Below are positions 1 to 7,968 of a DNA stretch of 64,000 bases, one piece after another. Position 1 is the first letter of the stretch. Each line of letters opens with the position of its first letter. The stretch covers positions 1,550,001-1,614,000 of the forward strand of contig NZ_CP071872.1 of assembly GCF_022647665.1 (NCBI RefSeq), written 5' to 3'. The translations under genes and the position numbers were made by a program. This stretch comes from Streptomyces formicae. GTDB taxonomy: Bacteria; Actinomycetota; Actinomycetes; Streptomycetales; Streptomycetaceae. The notes beneath the pieces were generated by a model, which was not told the DNA's origin, ran no database searches, and worked only from the letters and a program-made list of their open reading frames with translations.

Positions 1-1
1 G

Positions 2-721
2 CATGGTCTGTTCGAGGAGATCGACGCCAACTGGGAGAATGACCAACACCCTTATGGCCGCGCCTTCCGCGACATTTGGACAACGCTGGAACAGCGCATG
101 CCCGAAGGCGTCTACCGGCGATACCGCCAGGCCTGGCAGAACTGGTTCACCGGAGCACAGCAGGAGAACAAGCTCCGCGCCACCGCAGAGATTCCGGACC
201 TGGAGACCTACCTCCAAGTCCGACGCAGCAATGTAGGACTGCGCCCGTACATCACCGGCATTGAATACGTCCTGGACCTGGACCTCACCCAAGACCTCCA
301 GGACGACGAGGAGCTCGCCTCGGTCAAAGACCTCGCCGTGGAACACGCCATGCTGGTCAACGACATCTACTCCGCCCGCTGGGAGTGCTTCAACGGCGAC
401 TACTTCAACGTGGTGGCCACACTCATCCGCGCCCACGACAAGCCCCTGCAAGCAGCCATCGACCAGTCCGCTGCCCTGATCGAGAAAGCCGACACCGCGC
501 TCACGGACACCGTCACCAGACTGCGCCGCCGCTACGCCTCGGCCGGACCCAAAGGACGGGACATCACCGCCTACCTGGACGCCGTCGGATCATTCTGCGC
601 CGGGAACTTCCGATGGTCATGCGAGACCTCCCGCTACAACGGAACCGGCTACGGCTGGAACGGGCTGCGCACCGGCACCGTGACTCTGCACCCGGAACGC
701 ACCATCATCACCGCCCACTGA
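2..721 (+). CDS. Terpene synthase (class I), 5' end outside window
   Basis: The reading frame is open from the first bases of the window to a TGA at 719-721, so the N-terminal part, with the aspartate-rich metal motif, lies upstream. The visible 239 residues show the C-terminal half of a bacterial class I terpene cyclase. A metal-binding NSE-type motif reads NDIYSARWE, with Asn, Ser and Glu in the expected register but Trp where Arg or Lys usually stands. The C-terminal WSCETSRY matches the RY signature. Such enzymes ionise farnesyl or geranylgeranyl diphosphate and cyclise it in the cytoplasm. The product cannot be told from this fragment. No prenyltransferase or P450 gene is visible next to it. 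Confidence 0.85.
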   Translation, partial: HGLFEEIDANWENDQHPYGRAFRDIWTTLEQRMPEGVYRRYRQAWQNWFTGAQQENKLRATAEIPDLETYLQVRRSNVGLRPYITGIEYVLDLDLTQDLQDDEELASVKDLAVEHAMLVNDIYSARWECFNGDYFNVVATLIRAHDKPLQAAIDQSAALIEKADTALTDTVTRLRRRYASAGPKGRDITAYLDAVGSFCAGNFRWSCETSRYNGTGYGWNGLRTGTVTLHPERTIITAH

Positions 722-1361
722 AACGCCCAATCCACAGGATTTGGCAATTGCTCTATTGCGACCATGTCAACAGGATCCGCTCGGATGATGAGCTCGCCCG
801 CGCTATTCGCAACGCCTTCGGCGTCCTGATGACGCGCTCAATCCGTGGTGGGAATTCCTGGGCAAGATCTACCGAAACACTCTGGGCTGGGCGTTGGGCC
901 TGATGCTGCATGGGACACCGGGACGTCATGCGGCGTCGTTGACCGCCACTCTCCGCCGTGGATGGTGCGGAGGTGGTGCGACGCTGTGCGATCACCAAGG
1001 CATTGGCGCCGTAGCCCGTGTCGCCAAGGTGGACCGTCTGCGAGATCGGCCTGGGTACAGGCAAGCCGGCGCCACGTGCAGCCCGAGGTGGCCACGAATC
1101 ATTGCGCCCGACTGCCTTTCCAGGGATGCGCTGTACTGCAGAGCGCAAGTGGGCGGGGCCCGCGCTCCTCTAATCGGAGCACTGCGGGAACTTCTCGATC
1201 GCGATGAACGCCTCAACTTTGTTGATGTAGCCGAGCGTGGGATCAGGTGCAGATCACCCCTGAAAGCTCACTCGCCACTCACTCGCGATCAGTGATGAAC
1301 AACAACAGAGGCCCGGACTCAGTGGGACTGAGTCCGGGCCTCTGCTCCTGGCACTTTGGCT
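722..1361. other. Gene-poor stretch with possible transposase debris
   Basis: No convincing gene is seen. Short open stretches exist on both strands. One minus-strand stretch around 1000-1090 contains VHLGDTGYGANAL, which faintly recalls the middle of IS4/IS701-type transposases, but the frame breaks on either side. The only clear structure is the hairpin at 1307-1343. The sequence from about 1261 to the tRNA fragment is a diverged copy of the DNA downstream of the complete tRNA-Arg (8940-9043). Confidence 0.5.
1307..1343. terminator. 17-bp stem hairpin beside tRNA-Arg fragment
   Basis: A perfect inverted repeat (1307-1323 with 1327-1343, 3-nt loop) lies about 50 bp beyond the 3' end of the truncated tRNA-Arg copy. 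A shorter related hairpin (8991-9023) sits in the same position relative to the complete tRNA gene. This suggests both descend from the tRNA transcription terminator. Confidence 0.7.
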
Positions 1362-1437
1362 GGTCAGCGGCTTGATCACGCTGGTCCGGCTTCTGTGCCC
1401 CCGGCAGGATTCGAACCTGCGCACACGGCTCCGGAGG
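1362..1437 (-). repeat. attL-like direct repeat with 3' fragment of tRNA-Arg
   Basis: These 76 bp match 9044-9119 with a single mismatch (G at 1384, T at 9066). Positions 1396-1437 equal the last 42 nt of tRNA-Arg(CCG), from the last base of the 5' anticodon stem to the discriminator base. The 5' half of the tRNA is missing and the sequence diverges right after 1437. A 3' tRNA fragment paired with an intact copy is the usual trace of tyrosine-integrase insertion at a tRNA gene. I infer the far end of an integrated element. Confidence 0.85.
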
Positions 1438-1464
1438 GCATGATCAGGCAAGGCCTAGTCATGG

Positions 1465-2356
1465 CACTGAGCGTTTTCAGCGTTGCCTCTCCAGGGTGAG
1501 GACCGCTTTCGCGATGACGGTCATGCGGTTGGGGCTGATGCGGGATCTGCGGAAGATCTGCCAGGATTTCAGCCGGGCCATGCCGCGTTCGACGGGAGCT
1601 CGGGCCTGGGCGAGGGCCCGGTTGACGGTGCGCTGGGTGGCGGTGAGTTCCCCGCCGGGCGGACGTCTGAGGCCGGTGGTGACGTGGGGACCGGCACCGG
1701 TGTAGGCGCGGTCGGCGAGGACGGGGACGCCCTGGCGTTCGCAGATTCGGATGATGCGGTGGGTGCGGGCCGCGGTCAGGTCGTGGTTGCGGCCCGGCAG
1801 CGTGGGCGAGATCCACAGAATCTCGCCGGCGGGATCGGTGACGACCTGGACGTTCACGCCGTGGCGGCGGTGTTTGGCCGAGTAGTCGGCGCGGCTGTCG
1901 CCGACGCGGTCGCACTCGGCGAGGGTTCCGTCCAGCAGGACGAAGTCGGGATCGAATTCGCGCAGCGTCTTCAGCAGGCCCGGGGCGCGGTCGGCGAGCA
2001 GGCCGGTGACGGTGGTGACGTAGGCGTGGGCGGTGCCGACGGATATCCCGAAGGCCGCGGCGATCCCCGTAAGGGTGTCGTGGCGGCGCAGGTACACGAG
2101 TGCGACGAGCGCGCGCCGGTGCGGCGGGAGTTTGCACCGCCGTTCACCCTCACGGGTGACGATAAGCATCGTGACCCACTCGACCAAGGCGTGCGGGAGG
2201 TCGAGTACGGCAGGATACGGAACCAACAGGGCTCCTGTGCTGGTGAGTTGAGACGTCGAACACCTCTCTCAACGGCACGGGAGCCCTGTCCGTTGCGCAC
2301 CACGAACCACGTCACCACCGTCACTCGATCAGTGGCCACGCTGAAAACGCTCACTG
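1465..2356 (-). mobile_element. IS5-family insertion sequence
   Basis: The element is bounded by 23-bp inverted repeats, 1465-1487 and 2334-2356, which match at 21 of 23 positions around the core GAGCGTTTTCAGCGT. It carries one transposase gene and is about 0.89 kb, within the usual size of small IS5-group elements. No clear target duplication could be defined, and the exact outer ends may differ by a few bases. It lies directly inside the left tRNA fragment of the island. Confidence 0.85.
1477..2226 (-). CDS. IS5-family DDE transposase
   Basis: The 249-residue protein moves the surrounding IS. An N-terminal helix-turn-helix (about residues 35-70, [20 protein letters not shown]) is followed by a DDE_Tnp_4-type catalytic domain. 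Likely catalytic carboxylates lie in [13 protein letters not shown] and [10 protein letters not shown], with the NHDL motif between the first two. Length and domain order fit the family and the frame is intact, so it may be active. The stop codon lies within the left terminal repeat, as often happens in compact IS elements. The start codon chosen gives a full HTH domain. Confidence 0.9.
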   Translation of the reverse strand: MVPYPAVLDLPHALVEWVTMLIVTREGERRCKLPPHRRALVALVYLRRHDTLTGIAAAFGISVGTAHAYVTTVTGLLADRAPGLLKTLREFDPDFVLLDGTLAECDRVGDSRADYSAKHRRHGVNVQVVTDPAGEILWISPTLPGRNHDLTAARTHRIIRICERQGVPVLADRAYTGAGPHVTTGLRRPPGGELTATQRTVNRALAQARAPVERGMARLKSWQIFRRSRISPNRMTVIAKAVLTLERQR

Positions 2357-2373
2357 AGCTGCGCAAACACTCC

Positions 2374-2832
2374 TCACAGCGTGCTGGATGCCTGGCCCCA
2401 CACGCTACCCACACGAATCGTGTTCCGCGGGGCGGGGGAGAGGAAAGCCCGCCGGCGGGTCAGTGCCGACGACGTCCGAGAGTAGGCAACCCCCCGGAGA
2501 GGGCCGGATGCTGTTGCTGCGTTGTCGCGCGGGGAGGGGGGAGTGGACGGCTCGTTGCGCCGGAAGCGGGACCCGAGGCGTTCAGTCTCTGCGCGAGCCT
2601 CTCGCGCTTCGAGATCCCGCTTCTCCTGAACCTGGTTACGCAAGGCGATCCGCGCCTGTTCGGGGTCATCGATCCCGGTCAACTCAGGCAGCGCTCCCCG
2701 ACCCCGAGTAGCGCTCACGAGGTTCATCAGTAGCTCAGGGTCCCTAGGTATCTCGAAAGTCTGTGACTTCACCTGGTTCACGGGATCGAGAGAGAAGCGC
2801 GGGCGGCCCGAGCGATCAATCCACAGCCACAC
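2374..2832 (-). CDS. Hypothetical protein or gene remnant
   Basis: A GTG-initiated frame of 152 residues reads like real protein over its first two thirds: it opens WLWIDRSGRPRFSLDP and continues into a charged stretch with EARAETERLG. The last third is low-complexity Arg/Ser-rich and looks random. The open frame extends ten codons upstream of the GTG to a stop at 2860-2862. I recognise no family. It may be the remains of a plasmid or phage-type gene whose 3' part was lost when the neighbouring IS arrived. A complete gene is possible but less likely. Confidence 0.3.
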   Translation of the reverse strand: MWLWIDRSGRPRFSLDPVNQVKSQTFEIPRDPELLMNLVSATRGRGALPELTGIDDPEQARIALRNQVQEKRDLEAREARAETERLGSRFRRNEPSTPPSPRDNAATASGPLRGVAYSRTSSALTRRRAFLSPAPRNTIRVGSVWGQASSTL

Positions 2833-2862
2833 GCGGACGTGCGGCCATCGGTAGTCCTTCTA

Positions 2863-3320
2863 CCCCCGTGGCATTTCGTCATCATGCCCACGGCAGGCCA
2901 GTAGCACCGGACCGTGTGCACTCGGCTCTCTGTCCGAGGCGTCCGGAAGGCGAAGAGGAAGCCGCCTTCGGCGGCTGCGACCTGCGATGGTCGGCTTCGC
3001 CGACGGCTGTAACACCCCGGGGTGTTACAGCCGCCTACCGCACGCAGAAAGGCAGTTGGGGGGCGGCACAGCCTCGGCTGGGTGGCGTGCTCGATGTTGC
3101 GCGTACGCGGCCCCACGCGCCCTAGCCAACAGGAGTCCGGATGGTTCGAGGGCATTTTCCCCACAGTCGCCCACTTGGCGTATCCCAGAAGTCTTTACCT
3201 GCGGGTAACGCGAAGGGTGAGGAGTGCCCAGACCTTGCTCATGATCGGTCGAACCCAAGTGGACGAACAGGTCAGATGGCACGAGCACCAACCCACATAA
3301 GACGCCGATGAGGTTCCGCC
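2863..3320. other. Non-coding stretch with hairpin cluster
   Basis: No gene with good coding character is found here. Three consecutive hairpins occupy 2961-3033, and a short inverted repeat (TTACC-TGCG-GGTAA, 3195-3208) lies upstream of the propeller-CAP gene. That gene's promoter is probably here but I cannot place it. Confidence 0.5.
2961..3033. repeat. Three tandem hairpins ending in a 30-bp perfect palindrome
   Basis: Hairpins GCCGCC-TTC-GGCGGC (2961-2975) and GTCGGC-TTC-GCCGAC (2990-3004) are followed at once by a loopless perfect palindrome (3004-3033, half-site CGGCTGTAACACCCC). The first two contain CTTCG loops typical of very stable RNA hairpins. Together they could end transcription from both sides, or the palindrome could bind a dimeric regulator. 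No run of T follows. Confidence 0.6.
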
Positions 3321-5714
3321 ATGCCTACACCCCTCACCCCGCACGGCCTTCGTCGAGGTCGCCTGCTGAGCCCACTCCTGGCCGACATGCCGGTCCTAGC
3401 CGTCCCCGGGGCCGTCACCGAATACCCCCTGCTCACCCCGGGCAGCTTCACCTACCCCTGGGCCATTGCGGCCGGGCCCGGTGGCGACCTGTGGTTCACC
3501 GAGTACGACAGCGGCAAGATCGGGCGTATCACCCCGGCCGGCGCCATCACCGAATACCCGCTGCCCACCCCGGACTGTGGGCCAACCGGGATCGTGGCCG
3601 GGCCGGATGGCAACCTGTGGTTCACCGAGTACGACAGCGGCAAGATCGGGCGTATCACCCCGGCCGGGGCCATCACCGAACACCCCATCCCCACCCCGGG
3701 CAGCTTCCCATGGGAGATCGTGGCCGGGCCGGATGGCAACCTGTGGTTCACCGAGTACGACAGCGGCAAGATCGGGCGTATCACCCCGGCCGGCGCCATC
3801 ACCGAATACCCGCTGCCCACCCCGGACTGTGGGCCAACCGGGATCGCGGCCGGGCCCGATGACAACCTGTGGTTCACCGAGTACGACAGCGGCAAGATCG
3901 GGCGTATCACCCCGGCCGGCGCCATCACCGAATACCCCCTGCCCACCCCGGACAGCTTCCCGTGGGCCATTGCGGCCGGGCCGGAGCCTGACGGGAACCT
4001 GTGGTTCACCGAGGCCACCGGTAACCGGATCGGGCGTATTACCCCGGCCGGGGCCATCACCGAATACCCGCTGCCCACCCCGGACAGCTTCCCGTATGCT
4101 ATTGCGGCCGGGCCCGGTGGCGACCTGTGGTTCACCGAGTACGACAGCGGCAAGATCGGGCGTATCACCCCGGCCGGCGCCATCACCGAATACCCGCTGC
4201 CCACCCCGGACTGTGGGCCAACCGGGATCGCGGCCGGGCCCGATGACAACCTGTGGTTCACCGAGTACGGCGGCAGGATCGGGCGTATTACCCCGGCCGG
4301 CGCCATCACCGAATACCCCCTGCCCGTCCTGAACAGCCACCCGCTTGGGATCACGGCCACGCCGGATGGGAACCTGTGGTTCACCGAGTACATGGGTAAC
4401 CGGATCGGGCGTATTACCCCGGCGGGGGCCGTCACCGAATACCCGCTGCCTACCGCGGGTAGTCACCCGTTCGGGATCGCGGCCGGGCCGGACGGGAACC
4501 TGTGGTTCACCGAGGCCACCGGTAACCAGATCGGGAAGATCACCCCGGCCGGGGCCATCACCGAATTCGAACTCCCCAGCAACGACAGCTTCCCCTACGC
4601 TATTGCGGCCGGGCCGGATGGGAACCTGTGGTTCACCGAGTTCGTCTACGGTAATCGGATCGGGCGTATCACCCCGGCCGGGGCCATCACCGAATACCCG
4701 CTGCCCAACCCAGACAGCTTCCCGTACGCTATTGCGGCCGGGCCGGACGGGAACCTGTGGTTCACCGAGCCTATTGGTAACCGGATCGGGCGTATCACCC
4801 CGACGGGAGCGGTCACCGAATACCTCCTGCCCACCCCGAACAGCGGGCCGACCAGCATCACGGCCACGCCGGATGGGAACCTGTGGTTCACCGAGAACGG
4901 CGGTAATCGGATCGGGCGTATCACCCCGGCCGGGGCCATCACCGAATATCCCCTGCCCACCCCGAACAGCTGGCCGTACGGCATCGCGGCCGGGCCGGAT
5001 GGGAACCTGTGGTTCACCGAGCCTATTGGTAACCGGATCGGGCATATCACCCCGGCGGGAGCCGTCACCGAATTCCCCCTGCCCACCGCGGGCAGCCATC
5101 CGTACGGGATTACGGCCGGGCCGGATGGGAACCTGTGGTTCACCGAGTATTTCGGCGGCAAGATCGGACGGATCACCTCGGCCGGCAGCCCCGCACCGAC
5201 TCCGCTGGAGCTGGAGCTCTTCGCTCTGGTCAACCACGCACGGGCGAACCCGCATTTGTATCCCCTTCTTGAACCAGATCCTAATGGAGAAGCCAAGCTG
5301 GACGGGTGCCCTAACCCCTTCCAATTTTCCCAGCAGCTGAGGGATATCGCGTATGCTCACAGCAAAGACATGTCTGCCGTTCCCCGCGGCCAACTCGATT
5401 CCGACTTGAACATGCATCGAGGGCCTAATGGCAAACTAGTTTACGAGATCGGCGAGCCCATGTACCTCGCGGGTTATCGTTCTTATCGAAATGAGAACGT
5501 TTACTACGAGTGGGGGCATCCCGAGCCTGCTCCCAGTCCTGCTCGGGCGGTGGAGTACTGGATGCAAAGGGACGCACGCTGGAACTGGAGGCACCGCAAT
5601 CTCATCCTCAACTGCACGGTCCAGGAGGCTGGCGTGGGTTACTACCATCAGGCCCGACCGCCGGAAAGCACTGACTTTCAACATTACTGGACACTGGACG
5701 TGGGCACGAGATGA
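3321..5714 (+). CDS. Virginiamycin-B-lyase-like double propeller fused to CAP domain
   Basis: The 797-residue protein has 14 tandem repeats of about 42 residues (residues about 35-620), each centred on NLWFTE and followed by IGRITPAGAITEYPLP. This pattern defines the streptogramin-lyase (Vgb) seven-bladed propeller family, so 14 repeats suggest two propellers. Residues 623-797 form a CAP/SCP/PR-1 domain, shown by LVNHARANP, IAYAHSKDM, MHRGPNG, a Glu in YRNENVYY, RHRNLILN and a closing HYWTLDVG. CAP proteins are usually secreted, but the N-terminus shows only a weak hydrophobic patch and no clear signal peptide. I could not identify the Vgb catalytic His/Glu set, so lyase activity is doubtful. 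The ATG is supported by GAGG seven bases upstream. Confidence 0.85.
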   Translation: MPTPLTPHGLRRGRLLSPLLADMPVLAVPGAVTEYPLLTPGSFTYPWAIAAGPGGDLWFTEYDSGKIGRITPAGAITEYPLPTPDCGPTGIVAGPDGNLWFTEYDSGKIGRITPAGAITEHPIPTPGSFPWEIVAGPDGNLWFTEYDSGKIGRITPAGAITEYPLPTPDCGPTGIAAGPDDNLWFTEYDSGKIGRITPAGAITEYPLPTPDSFPWAIAAGPEPDGNLWFTEATGNRIGRITPAGAITEYPLPTPDSFPYAIAAGPGGDLWFTEYDSGKIGRITPAGAITEYPLPTPDCGPTGIAAGPDDNLWFTEYGGRIGRITPAGAITEYPLPVLNSHPLGITATPDGNLWFTEYMGNRIGRITPAGAVTEYPLPTAGSHPFGIAAGPDGNLWFTEATGNQIGKITPAGAITEFELPSNDSFPYAIAAGPDGNLWFTEFVYGNRIGRITPAGAITEYPLPNPDSFPYAIAAGPDGNLWFTEPIGNRIGRITPTGAVTEYLLPTPNSGPTSITATPDGNLWFTENGGNRIGRITPAGAITEYPLPTPNSWPYGIAAGPDGNLWFTEPIGNRIGHITPAGAVTEFPLPTAGSHPYGITAGPDGNLWFTEYFGGKIGRITSAGSPAPTPLELELFALVNHARANPHLYPLLEPDPNGEAKLDGCPNPFQFSQQLRDIAYAHSKDMSAVPRGQLDSDLNMHRGPNGKLVYEIGEPMYLAGYRSYRNENVYYEWGHPEPAPSPARAVEYWMQRDARWNWRHRNLILNCTVQEAGVGYYHQARPPESTDFQHYWTLDVGTR
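3483..5180 (+). repeat. Fourteen in-frame 126-bp coding repeats
   Basis: The propeller repeats are also near-identical at DNA level in several units. For example the segments around 3541-3600, 3790-3850 and 4180-4240 share long identical runs, while units after about 4320 are more diverged. Unit length varies slightly in units 4, 7 and 10. This pattern indicates recent unequal crossing-over in the 5' half of the array. Confidence 0.85.
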
Positions 5715-5952
5715 TTCAGTTACGTCAGTCCTCCGCTCACTGCTCGTATAGGTGCATCGGTATGGGTTTTGCCAGAGGCGCGGGCGGCCCTATTTGCATC
5801 ACGCAGGACTTCTTCGGTTGACCAATCCTTCGCCCTCGGCTACCTGACACCGATCGAATAGGGCCCGATGCAGACGTCGCCGTTCGCGAGCTACCGCCGC
5901 CAAGGGACGGTTCCGCTGGGGCGTAGAACAGCCGTGTGTTCCGAGGGCGGAC

Positions 5953-6035
5953 AGGTGGGACAGCTCCAATTCCGGCTGTCCCACCTCTTTGTGCAGGTCA
6001 AGACGGGTGGTGGGACAGTGGGACAGCTGGGACAC
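5953..6035 (+). promoter_or_regulatory. TGGGACAG operator-like cluster
   Basis: Five copies of TGGGACA(G/C), one inverted, lie immediately upstream of the promoter of the HAD gene. The first two are arranged as a perfect inverted repeat (5953-5964 and 5975-5986). Two more are tandem at 8-bp spacing (6011, 6019) and one follows at 9 bp. The clustering suggests a binding site for a repressor or activator of the truncated gene. The regulator is unknown. Confidence 0.5.
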
Positions 6036-6040
6036 ATCCT

Positions 6041-6071
6041 TTGACCTCCCGACATGCTTCGGGAGTATCGT
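6041..6071 (+). promoter_or_regulatory. Candidate promoter of HAD gene (leaderless)
   Basis: TTGACC (6041-6046) and TATCGT (6066-6071) are separated by 19 bp. A start about seven bases past the -10 box falls on the GTG at 6079, so the transcript would be leaderless, which is common in Streptomyces. Confidence 0.5.
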
Positions 6072-6078
6072 GCACCGG

Positions 6079-6459
6079 GTGCAGCTACTCGCCCTCTTCG
6101 ATCTCGACAACACCCTCATTGACCGCCAAGGCGGGCTGCAGGAATGGGTCCGCGACTTCAGTGCAGCTCGTGCGCTGCCGTCTCACGCGGAATGCCTCGT
6201 TGCGGACACGCTGCGCGAGAGGGCCTATCCTGCGGACTTTGAGCGGCTCAGGGACTCCCTGGGGCTCGCTGACTCAGTCGACTCGCTGTGGGGCGAGTAC
6301 GTCGACGGCATGGCTTCCCGGGCGCGTTGTCGTGTGGGGCTGCACGGTGACCTCCGCTGCATGCGCGAGGCAGGCTGGACGCTTGGGGTCATCACGAACG
6401 GAGCCGCGGACATTCAACGGGCGAAGTTGGAGAGCGGGGTCTGGTGCACGATCGGGTGA
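6079..6459 (+). pseudogene. HAD-family hydrolase truncated by IS3 element
   Basis: From the GTG at 6079 the product begins QLLALFDLDNTLID, which carries the HAD motif I (DxD nucleophile and acid/base). It later shows VITNGA, matching motif II. About 120 residues are native. The last few codons and the stop come from the IS3 left end at about 6437, so motifs III and IV (Lys and the acidic pair) are missing. I did not find the missing 3' half beyond the IS, so insertion was probably accompanied by deletion. The fragment is expected to be inactive. An in-frame GTG at 6070 is an alternative start. Confidence 0.85.
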
Positions 6460-6505
6460 CATCTGAACTGGCTTGCCCTGTGGGGCGGGTGGGAAGGGTG
6501 TCGCT

Positions 6506-6814
6506 GTGCCCAAGCCTTATCCGGAAGAGTTCCGCGAGGACGTCGTACGGGTCGCGAGGAACCGCGGCCCGGGCGTAACGGTCGAGCAGGTGGCCGCCGA
6601 CTTCGGAGTGCACGCGATGACTCTGTGGAAATGGATGCGTCGTGCGGACATCGACGACGGAACAAAGCCCGGATCGACCAGCGAGGACAACGCGGAACTA
6701 CGGGAAGCACGTCGGCGGATCAAGCTGCTGGAGCAGGAGAACGAGGTTCTGCGCCGGGCCGCGGCCTACCTGTCGCAGGCGCATCTGCCGGGAAAAGGAT
6801 CTACCCGCTCGTGA
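6506..6814 (+). CDS. IS3 transposase orfA
   Basis: The product (about 102 residues from the GTG at 6506) is the DNA-binding half of the transposase. It has an HTH_Tnp_1 domain opening with PKPYPEEFRED and containing VEQVAADFGVHAMTLWKWM. A leucine-zipper-like helix ending LLEQENEVLRRAAAYLSQ follows. The start is chosen for the GGGAAGGG ribosome site seven bases upstream. Near its end the heptamer GGGAAAA (6790-6796) sits in the zero-frame X XXY YYZ register, so a -1 shift would yield the OrfAB fusion. Confidence 0.9.
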   Translation: MPKPYPEEFREDVVRVARNRGPGVTVEQVAADFGVHAMTLWKWMRRADIDDGTKPGSTSEDNAELREARRRIKLLEQENEVLRRAAAYLSQAHLPGKGSTRS

Positions 6815-7668
6815 AAGAGCTGGCCACGGGCGGGATTCCCGTCACGGTCACGTGCAGGGTCCTGAAGCTTGCCCGCCAGCCCTACTACCGCTGGCTGGAA
6901 CGGCCGGTGACCGATGCCGAGTTCGAACAGGCCACGCGCGCGAACGCGTTGTTCGACGCTCACCGCGAGGATCCGGAGTTCGGCTACCGATTCCTGGCCG
7001 ACGAAGCCCGCAGCGCGGGATCCGGCATGGCCGACCGGACCGCGTGGCGGATCTGCCGGGACAACAACTGGTGGAGCGCGTTCGGCAAGAAGCGCGGCAG
7101 AATCAAGAAGGCCGGCCCGCCGGTGCACGACGACCTCGTCCGCCGTGACTTCACCGCGATGGGCCCGAACCGGCTGTGGCTCACCGATATCACCGAACAC
7201 GCCACCGGCGAAGGCACGTTGTATCTCTGCGCGATCAAGGACGTCTTCAGTAAGAGGATCGTCGGCTACTCGATCGACACGCGGATGAAGTCCCGCCTGG
7301 CCGTCGCAGCCCTGAACAACGCTGTTGCCCGGCGTGGACACGTCGACGGATGCATTCTGCACAGCGATCGCGGATCGCAGTTCCGGTCACGGAAGTTCGT
7401 CCGGGCGCTCGATCGGTACCGGATCGTCGGCTCGATAGGGAGGGTCGGGGCGGCAGGCGACAACGCGGCCATGGAGTCCTTCTTCAGCCTGCTGCAGAAG
7501 AACGTCCTCGACCGCCGATCGTGGGCCACTCGCGAGGAACTGCGGATCGCGATCGTGACCTGGATCGAGAGGACCTATCACCGACGCCGCAGACAAGCCT
7601 CGCTGGGCCGGCTGACCCCCGTCGAATTCGAGACCGTCATGACCACACCGGCCCTCCAGGCTGCGTGA
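6811..7668 (+). CDS. IS3 transposase orfB (integrase core)
   Basis: This is the catalytic rve-type domain, read in the -1 frame relative to orfA. A GTG at 6811 overlaps the orfA stop (GTGA), but fusion through the GGGAAAA slip site is the usual route. The DDE triad is visible as LWLTDITEH, ILHSDRGSQF and NAAMESFFS. HRRRRQASLGRLTPVEFE is the typical C-terminal end. The frame is intact, so the element may still transpose. Confidence 0.92.
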   Translation: MKELATGGIPVTVTCRVLKLARQPYYRWLERPVTDAEFEQATRANALFDAHREDPEFGYRFLADEARSAGSGMADRTAWRICRDNNWWSAFGKKRGRIKKAGPPVHDDLVRRDFTAMGPNRLWLTDITEHATGEGTLYLCAIKDVFSKRIVGYSIDTRMKSRLAVAALNNAVARRGHVDGCILHSDRGSQFRSRKFVRALDRYRIVGSIGRVGAAGDNAAMESFFSLLQKNVLDRRSWATREELRIAIVTWIERTYHRRRRQASLGRLTPVEFETVMTTPALQAA

Positions 7669-7700
7669 CCGAACCTGTCACCCAAACCTGCACCAGACCC

Positions 7701-7968
7701 GTTGGCCAAATGTGCTTGCTAGACGTTCTTTTCGCCTGGCTGAAAGAAGCTCGCGCGATGGTCTTGCCTCCACCCAACGGCAGATTACAGGTGCGCCTCT
7801 GCCAGGGTGGCGGCGCGGTCTGTCCCAATGCCGCTGTGCGGCACGGGGCACATAGCGGCTGAAAGTTTCGCGCCGAGATCATTCTGGCATGACTCGCTGT
7901 CAGCGGAGCCTGCTCAAATTTCTATGCCTGGCCATCGGGGCCGAAGGCAGGAGTCCGAGGGGGATGCG
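7701..7968. other. No gene seen between IS3 and endonuclease cassette
   Basis: This stretch shows no coding character on either strand and no continuation of the HAD gene. It probably contains the promoter of the small membrane protein gene that follows, but no convincing boxes were found. Confidence 0.45.

Larger units (their letters stand above)
5715..6078. other. Intergenic region with inverted and direct TGGGACAG repeats
   Basis: No gene is recognised from 5715 to 5950. Positions 5953-5986 form a hairpin (12-bp stem, 10-nt loop) whose arms read AGGTGGGACAGC. Three further TGGGACA copies follow at 6011, 6019 and 6028. Downstream lies a promoter-like pair just before the HAD gene. Confidence 0.6.
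6437..7700 (+). mobile_element. IS3-family insertion sequence
   Basis: Imperfect 25-bp inverted repeats at 6437-6461 and 7676-7700 share GGGTCTGGTGCA and GGGTGACA with five variable bases between them. The element carries overlapping orfA and orfB in the usual IS3 arrangement and is 1.26 kb long. No 3-4 bp target duplication is evident on either choice of ends. This suggests a flank was deleted or two copies recombined. Confidence 0.9.

Noticed and set aside
753..1148. Possible IS4/IS701 transposase remnant
   Set aside because: Only a short match-like stretch (HLGDTGYGANAL) is seen, in broken frames; it is too weak to call a feature of its own.
2357..2832. Second transposase gene next to the IS5 element
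   Set aside because: The minus-strand protein-like stretch has no DDE or HTH motif and lies outside the terminal repeats.
3483..5180. Regular direct repeats that could suggest a CRISPR array
   Set aside because: The 126-bp units are contiguous, in frame and code for propeller blades; there are no unique spacers and no cas genes.
3396..5417. A 673-codon minus-strand frame with repeats opposite the propeller gene
   Set aside because: The repeats simply mirror the propeller repeats; the plus frame has a recognised fold and ribosome site.
5799..6119. A 106-codon minus-strand gene upstream of the HAD gene
   Set aside because: It is basic low-complexity sequence without a ribosome site and crosses the promoter and repeat cluster of the HAD gene.
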